A DNA stretch of 21,955 nt from Chara braunii (Eukaryota; Streptophyta; Charophyceae; Charales; Characeae), in contig BFEA01000011.1 in the NCBI GenBank assembly GCA_003427395.1, forward strand, positions 6,502,489-6,524,443, in the 5' to 3' direction. This document shows positions 9,678-17,272 of this stretch, in pieces. The stretch's first letter is position 1, and every line of letters begins with the position of its first letter. A program made the translations under genes and the position numbers. The notes below the pieces were generated by a model that worked only from the letters and a program-made list of their open reading frames with translations, made no database searches and had not been told where the DNA came from.

Positions 9678-12600
9678 ACCTAGATCATCACCATGGATAC
9701 ACCCACTCAGGTAGCTTACACCTTGGCGGCTATGGCCGCCGTCCTCCGGCTCTACCTCTAGCCTAGCTATGGAGTATCCCACATGCGCCCTCTTCTTCTT
9801 CAGGCGCACAATGTCCAAGTTGCCTTAACGCACAAGCAGCAGCAGCACTTCCGCATCTCGCAACTTAACAAGTGATGAGCCGCTGCACTGTAGCAGCTAA
9901 ATATAGGTCTTGGCTTCGCTTCGCTTGGCTTGGCTTCTCGTGCTTCAGAAGCCAAGCCAAGCCAAGCCAAGCCAAGCCAAGCCAAGCCAAGCCAAGCCAA
10001 GCCAAGCCAAACCAAGCCAAGACCTATATTTAGCTGCTACAGTGCAGTGGCTCATCACTTGTTCAGTTGTGAGATGCGGAAGCGCTGCTGCTGCTTGGCC
10101 TGCTTCAGACCGGTACCGGTCAGGCACGGCCTGTCTGCTGCAAACATTTTGTCGGTCCGGTAGCTTCCGGACTTTCCTGGGACATGCTGCAAAATTGGAC
10201 TTGGGACTGTCGGACCGGACTGGACTCTTCCGGACTTTTCTTGTTGGGTACCGGACGGACTCCTACCGACCTATGACGCATCGGTACCGACACCTACCGA
10301 CCTATGACGTTTCGGACCCCTAGACCCTACAGCCTACCCTACTGGACTGCCCTGGGACTGGGGACTTGTCGGAACCCTGGGATCAGGACTGGGTGTCTGC
10401 CACGTGCATCCTTACAGTCAACTACAACCAGAAATGGGAATGCTTTGCGCCGTTCGTGCCCCTACTTATGGTCCTTCCCCTCTCATGCTACATCCAAATG
10501 ATTGTCTATGATGGTAGGAACGGAATGACGGGCACAATCTACCAGTGATGATATATGTGCCACATCGAACATGATGGTTGCAATCAGAAATGTGTGTCAT
10601 GAAAGCTGTCAGAGTCCATGAGCACCATCGTTCCAAGCAGACGACCATATTGTTGCGGTTTGACTAGCCAACAATGGCGACAACCGGATAGAGCAGTGAG
10701 CCTCCAGGCACAAACGTGCAGGAATTCAGACATCCCGCACCTCTATCTTTTGCACCATTATTATAACCACTTCTACACCTCTCGCTCCCACAATAGCCCT
10801 TTGCCCCTTATACAGCAACGGTGAAGTTGGCACAGGCAACAGCTTGTTTTTTGTTTTTGTTTTTTTTTTGGTACTGGTTTCGTGCATTCTTTCAAAGCAG
10901 AAACGAGCCCTGAGAGACTCCCAACGTATGACGATCACACTTCATAGCCAATCCAGGACTCCAACCACCTCTTCAGGCATCTGATTGCTCACCTTGGCAT
11001 CATTTGAGACTGATGGTTTAGACAGGCACCTCTATCTTTTGCACCATTATTATAACCCCTTCTACACCTTTCACTCCCACAATAGCCCTTTGCCCCTTAT
11101 ACGGCGAGGTGACGTTGGCACAGGCAACAGCTTGTTTTAACTACAGGGTTCATGCATTCCTTCAAAGCAACAACGAGCCCTGAGAGACACCCGATGTACA
11201 AGGATCACACTTCATAGCCAATCCAAGACTCCAACCAACTCTTCAGGCATCTGACTGCTCACCTTTGCATCATTTGAGACCGATGGTTTAGACGGGAATT
11301 CAGACATCCCACACCTCTATCTTTTGCACCATTATAAACCCTTCTACACCTTTCGCTCCCACAATAGCCCTTGGCCCCTTATACGACGAGGGTGAGCTTG
11401 TTTTAACTACTGAGTTTGTGCATTCATTCGAAGCAGCAACGAGCCCTGAGAGACTCCCGACGTGTGAGGATCACACTTCATAGTCAATCCAAGACTCCAA
11501 CCAACCCTTCAGGCATCTGATTGCTCACCTTGGCATCATTTGAGACCGATGGTTTAGACGGGAACTCGACGGAGTTAGCACGGATAATTGTATCCTCGCG
11601 CAGAATTCTCTCTTGTGTCTGGTCATGGCCAAATGGTCTCTTACCAAACAACATCTGATAAAATATGATGCCTGCTGACCAGACATCAACCTGAAAACCC
11701 ACATCCCACAAGGAGAGATGAGTCAATGGTCAGCTTCTGTAGACAAAGCCAGATGAAGGCGAACGAGTTAGTAACTTTACAGACTAATCACAACAAGAGC
11801 AAGGAACATCATACGAAGCGTTAAGACCAGGCCTTGCCTGCTTCAGGTCGCATAGACAGCAGAAGAAAACTCGGGACCTTCAGAAGAACTGTTACAAAAG
11901 AGGGCTTTCATATCGGGCGACTGCAGAATTTGAGCCTCTTGGGTTTAAAATAAAGAGCGCCGGAGTAATTAAGAAGAAAAACAGGAGAACAAGATTTACA
12001 GCCTCGCTTTCAACAAAATCATTGGAGTTTTCCTAACATCAAAACACACCCCGCAGCTGCAGAATTTGAGCCTCTCGGGGGTACACAATTAAGGATATGG
12101 TGGAAACCTGCTTAATCAAATAGAGAAGCAGGCTGATAAGATTTACTACTGCTTCGTTTACTGCTAGAATCCATGAAAGTACAAAAGCAAAAAACTGACC
12201 CCGTTTCTGATCTTCGTTGTTTTTTCTTTGTCCTCTTTTCGTTCCACATGTAGATTCCCTGAGCTTTTTTTTGTCGTTTTGGGATCCTGTTGATTCATTC
12301 GGTTGTCTTTTCATTTTTTTTCGGGGACCATTTTTCGACCTAGGCGTGTCATCCTTAGGGCCTCGGTCCGCTACTCACCAAATGTGCAAAATGAGAATGA
12401 ATCTTCAGCTAGGACATGGAAGTGTACACCGCCATACTTTGTCTTTTGTGCATGTGGTGAGTAGAGGAGCGCTTATGGTTCCTGGATTTAGCCGTGACAG
12501 GGCCTCGCTCCACTCTCACCAAATGTGCAAAATGAGAATGAATCTTCTTCTAGAACACGGGTAGAAACACTGCCATATCTTTTGTCTTTCGGGTGTGTGG

Positions 12601-15600
12601 TGAGAAGTGAAGCGAGGCCCACATCCTTGCGCAGTTGCCATGCCTCCGACAAGAATGACTCTTCTTCAAGCACATGGGTAGATACACTGCTCTATTTTGT
12701 CTTTTCAACTCTTTTGCACTTCTTTTTTTTTTTGGAAAAAAAAATCGAATTTTGGCCCGTAGTGGAGTGAGGCCCACATCCTTGCGCAGGGGCCGTGGCT
12801 CCTCGATTTGGCCTGGCTCACCAAATGTGCAAAATGTGAAACGGTTTTCACCTTTTGCAGACACAGATGCGGATCCCAGGGCTCGATCCCCAGACCTCAC
12901 CTTACCTTTACCTGTGTACAGTATCAAGTCGACCCTGTGAGTCTTGAACCCGTGACCTGTGTATTAGTAGTTGGGAGTTGTCTGTCGTAGGTCTGAGTAG
13001 TTGTCGGGTCTTGAACCTTCGACCTGTCGAAGTAGGGGTCATACCTGCATAGGGGTCATAGTTATGGAAGTTCTGAAAGGTCAAGGTCGTAGCTGCTACA
13101 GTCCTGAAAGGTCAAGGTCATAGCTGCTACAGTTCGGAGAGGCCAAGTCCGCAAATATCTGGAAGGCCCGGCAGTGGCCTTTCAAGTTTCTTCTCACGTT
13201 ATACACAGTAGGCGAGAGGCAAGTGGGCAAGTGGTGAGTCCAACTTCGCTTAGTCAGCGGTACCCAGTCCCAGTCTCACTTTGTACAGTCAGCAGGTACC
13301 ATGAGGGACTGTGTGCACCATGGGCCCGGTGGAAAAGGGCAGACCAGCGACTTATAGAAGTATAAATCAAGAGGCAGTGTCCAGCCATTCACTCATTCCT
13401 GCGGAAGCCATGCGGAAGCGCTGCCTGAGCAGCTTGTGCGAGGTGATCTGCAAGATGCCCGAAGTCAAAGTGGGCTTGAAGGAGACAGTGCGCTATAGTT
13501 AGTAGTAGCCGGCGGCCATAGCCGCCATAGTTAGTGTTAGGTGTTAGTGTGTGTGTACATGTGAGTGAAACAGAGCAAGCATGTGGGGTATTCAGGGTGA
13601 TCCAGAGTTGAGTGTGGGCGAACAGTGGTGTTGGACACAGTGTCAAGAGTTGGAATGTACAGGCGCATGCACGATAGCTTGTTAAAGCGAGTATGCATCT
13701 GAACTGTGTTCTCGTTTTCCATATCTCTGAGCTTCAAGTGGGCGCTTGATGCCAGTGTGAATCGCCATCTGCTTGCATGTATGTGAAGTGAAGAATAAAG
13801 CGAGTCTGATTGCAAATGAGAAGATACACCGCCATATTTTTGTCTTCTGTGTGTGTGGTGAGTAGCGGAGCGAGGCGCACATCCTTGCCCAGGGGTCAAG
13901 GTTCCTCCATTTGGCTTGGCTCCGTTACTCATCAAATGTGCAAAATGAGAATCGATCTTCCACTAGAACATAGGAAGATATGCCTTCTTTTTTTTTTTCA
14001 ACCACCATATTTTTTGTCTTTTCTGCGTTTGGTGAGCAATGAACCTCGGTCCTCATCCTTGCGCAGGAACCATGTTTGCAATAATCTGTCTGCATCGTTC
14101 CGATTTCGGCAAACGCGGAACACTGTGTTTACTCTCCGGGCCTGGCCCCGCCACTGACCGAATGAGCAACAGCCCCTTAGTTGTGAGAGGTAACCATGTT
14201 TGCAGGGGGCTTAGGAGTAATAGTAGCTACGTAATGAAAATTAAAATTGAGAGAAGAATATAGGTTAGTTTTTTTTTTTTTCTCCCCCATGTCTCAGCGA
14301 CTCATGGGGCCTTGCTCCGCTGACAGTCAATCCTTTTCCCCCAGGGGACAATTTGGCCTCAGTGGAAGGAAGCACCGAGTGTCTCATGCTATGTAATTCT
14401 CATTCATCGTGCCGCGGGTGCTGGGGGAAGGAACTGGACTGACACTCCCATAAGGACCTGATTTTATCGAGGAAAAAAAAAAAAAAAAAAAAAGATTAAC
14501 TTCTGCCGCACCTTCGACGAGATCATTGGAGTTCTCCTAACATCAAAACACTCCGGAGGCAAGTACCTGCAAGATCCAGTGCAACAGCAACAGAATCTTA
14601 GAGCATGCGTGCTTCGTAATCAGATCCTTCAAAGCAGATGAACAACTCCCATGCTGTTTGTAACACTGTCAACCTAAAAGCAATTAACAAATATGGCCCA
14701 AGACCTGCTCCTTTCCGCAGGTTATCTCATGACGTGTATTGTTTGGTGATTGCTAGAGCACCAACATCAAAACAATACTTTGAAATTTTGAAAATCGTCT
14801 CTACCCATCTGTACTCGTGTTTGCTGAGGAGACCGGAAAGCATAGCATTGCAGTACCCCATTGAAGAGGCAAGTAAGTACAACGGAAGAAGCATGTCAGG
14901 AGGTGAAGAAGTTTCTATGCTTACACATGGGTGACGATAATCGGATAACGAGAAATAACAAAACAGGCCTGTTGGATAGTGAGAGAGCTGATAGCAATGC
15001 ATGGTTCAGGACGAGTGAGGTTCAGTGACTATCATAATACATAGATGTTGCTCACATTGATTCATCATATCCCGGATCAGGAGAAAGAGAAACCTTCTCT
15101 CCTCCATGGAATGCTCAAACTGGACTTTCATTGTGTGACAACTTGGATGTCACCTTCTCGTCATCTATGGAAACGTTAGAGGTACACATTGGAGAAGGAT
15201 CAAAGTTCATCAAACCCACTTCTTTTGTAGAGTAACAACCAGGCTGTAACCCTTTCTCCTCGATAGAAATGTTCGAGATTAAGGGCGGGTGGAGGCTCAT
15301 ACCCCAATGTTGTGGAGTGACAGCCAGAGTCAAATAGACCCACCGTAAGGAGGGTCTTCCCGATTGCAAAAGCAACGCCAGTGCGAACAACAACAATGGA
15401 TGGGATTCTTGAGTCCATACTCCTGTGCAGGGAACATGACGCATCGAATGGTCACCTAAGTTTCTTACGCTCTTCGCACAGCAACCGACAAAATGCATGT
15501 ACAACTGAGTCCATCCACGGACATGAGACGGCAGTTTGATCAAGCTCAACAGGGTGTGAAGGTTTGTCTGATATGTTGAGGAAGCAGGAATGGGATTCTC

Positions 15601-16986
15601 TTCTTACCAGTAGGTTCCAGCACCTTGCGAGGTGAGTTCCATACCCTGGGAGCCACAGTTCTCTTCCAGGACTTTGCTGAGGCCAAAGTCAGTAATCTTA
15701 ACCTCACCCGTGGAATCAAACATGATGTTTCCAGGCTTAAGATCATAATGAATCACCCTATGCTCTGGCTGGTTGAGGTACACTAGCCCAGAAAAAATTT
15801 GGACAAGTATGCACCTTGCCTCCTTCTCTGGCAAGATAGGTGTTCCCTTGAGTACTGCATCCAAATCCTTTCCTGCAGCCCGATGAACACAAGGACTTCT
15901 GCACCGTCAAGTACTCTTACAACAAGTGAGCTGCTGATCTCCAACATGGCTTCAATCCTAGGCTACCAGAGTGCCCAGGGACCACTTGCCCGGCCGGGCC
16001 AAAAAAAAAAAAACAAAAAAAAAACAAATTTTTATTTTTATTTTTATTTTTCATTTTAAATTTGGTGGTAGCCTAGCAGCAATCCCTTACAAAGTTACAA
16101 TCCTCTATCACATCCTCATCAGCAAGACACCTTGTCTTCGGATGACTGGTACTCCATATTCAGTAGTACTCTTTGCTTCATTGGTGATACAAACTTCTTG
16201 TCTCCTAGCGTCATCGAACCATCACGTTGTACTGCTTATTTTCCACAGACACATACTTCCCTTTTGCTGTTCCTAGGTCCATTGCTCATCCTCCATATGA
16301 CCTTCTGAATAAAGATTTCCAAATAATTGTTCAGAAACACATCCAACAACGTTCTCATAATGGATGGCATGAGTGGGTACATGCATGTCAAGTGAATAAA
16401 TGGGTGAATTTGTGACAAGATAGAGCTCAAGCCCTGGACATCTGGGGCTACCAAACCCACCCTCATGTGGCAGACAAATCCCTAGTAACAGCCTTTCGCA
16501 TGCGTGTCCGTCAGGCTTTGCTTGGTTCCACGCGCTATAAGACACCAGCATTTTCTACACCAACTCCTGCCTGTCAATGTGAAAATGCGGAGTGAACCAA
16601 ATACTCGTTAATTATATTACATGCAGTCAAACAAAGCCTAACAGAAAGTCATGTTAAGTACCGTTTTAAAAGACGAAAAGACGAAGAAGAACAGGCGGAG
16701 GTGAAGGAGGACGAGGATGGAGGAGAAGAAGAACAGGAAGGGGAGGAGGACAACGAGGAGGGAGGGAAGGAGGCAGGGAGGCAGGCAGGGAGGCAGGCAG
16801 GGAGGTAGGAAGGCAAGGAGGGCGGGAAAGAGGGAGGCAGGGAGGGAGGGAGGCAGGGAGGCAGAGAGGGAGGGAGTGAGGGAGGCAGGGAGGAAGGTAT
16901 GGAGGCAGGCAGGGAGGAGGGAGGGAGGCAGGCAGGCAAGGAGGGAGGGAGGGAAGCAGGCGGGCGGCAGGGGGCGGGCCGGGGGG

Positions 16987-17056
<70 letters not shown>

Positions 17057-17184
17057 GGAGGCAGGGAGGGAGGCAGAGAGGGAGGGAGTGAGGTAGGTAT
17101 GGAGCAGGCAGGGAGGCAAGTGGGCGGCAGGCAGCGGGTAGGCGGGCGGATGGGCGGATGGGCAGGCAGGCAGACGGGGGGAGG

Positions 17185-17272
<88 letters not shown>

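Larger units (their letters stand above)
9357..10425 (-). mobile_element. Unclassified repeat family X, copy 1 (interrupted)
   Basis: The sequence matches 18565-19385 in the opposite orientation over its whole length, apart from microsatellite length changes and a palindrome. Landmarks shared in minus-strand order: a pyrimidine/purine-rich end with ctaccgacctatgacg units (10265-10313), the palindrome gaccggtaccggtc (about 10109-10122), a (gccaa)n tract, agatgcggaag, ggcggccatag, a GA tract (9597-9676), a GT tract (9479-9500) and a unique stretch to 9361. The homology continues across LTR A into 8896-8845, so X and the start of the neighbouring gypsy remnant are contiguous in both copies. No protein domain was recognised; X could be a non-coding part of the same retroelement or a separate element. 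Confidence 0.8.

Noticed and set aside
9800-9856. Conserved 18-residue Cys-rich frame in family X (M-R-K...C-A; also 18964-19020)
   Set aside because: The two copies share length and stop, but four of five base differences change the residue, so there is no sign of coding constraint.
12217-12330. Phe/Leu-rich short frames resembling membrane segments
   Set aside because: Caused by T-rich intron sequence; no start context, domain or partner exons.
12870-13025. tRNA-like B-box words (gttcaagac on the minus strand, gctcgatcc on the plus)
   Set aside because: No matching A box at the proper distance and no cloverleaf; not enough for a tRNA gene or a tRNA-derived SINE.
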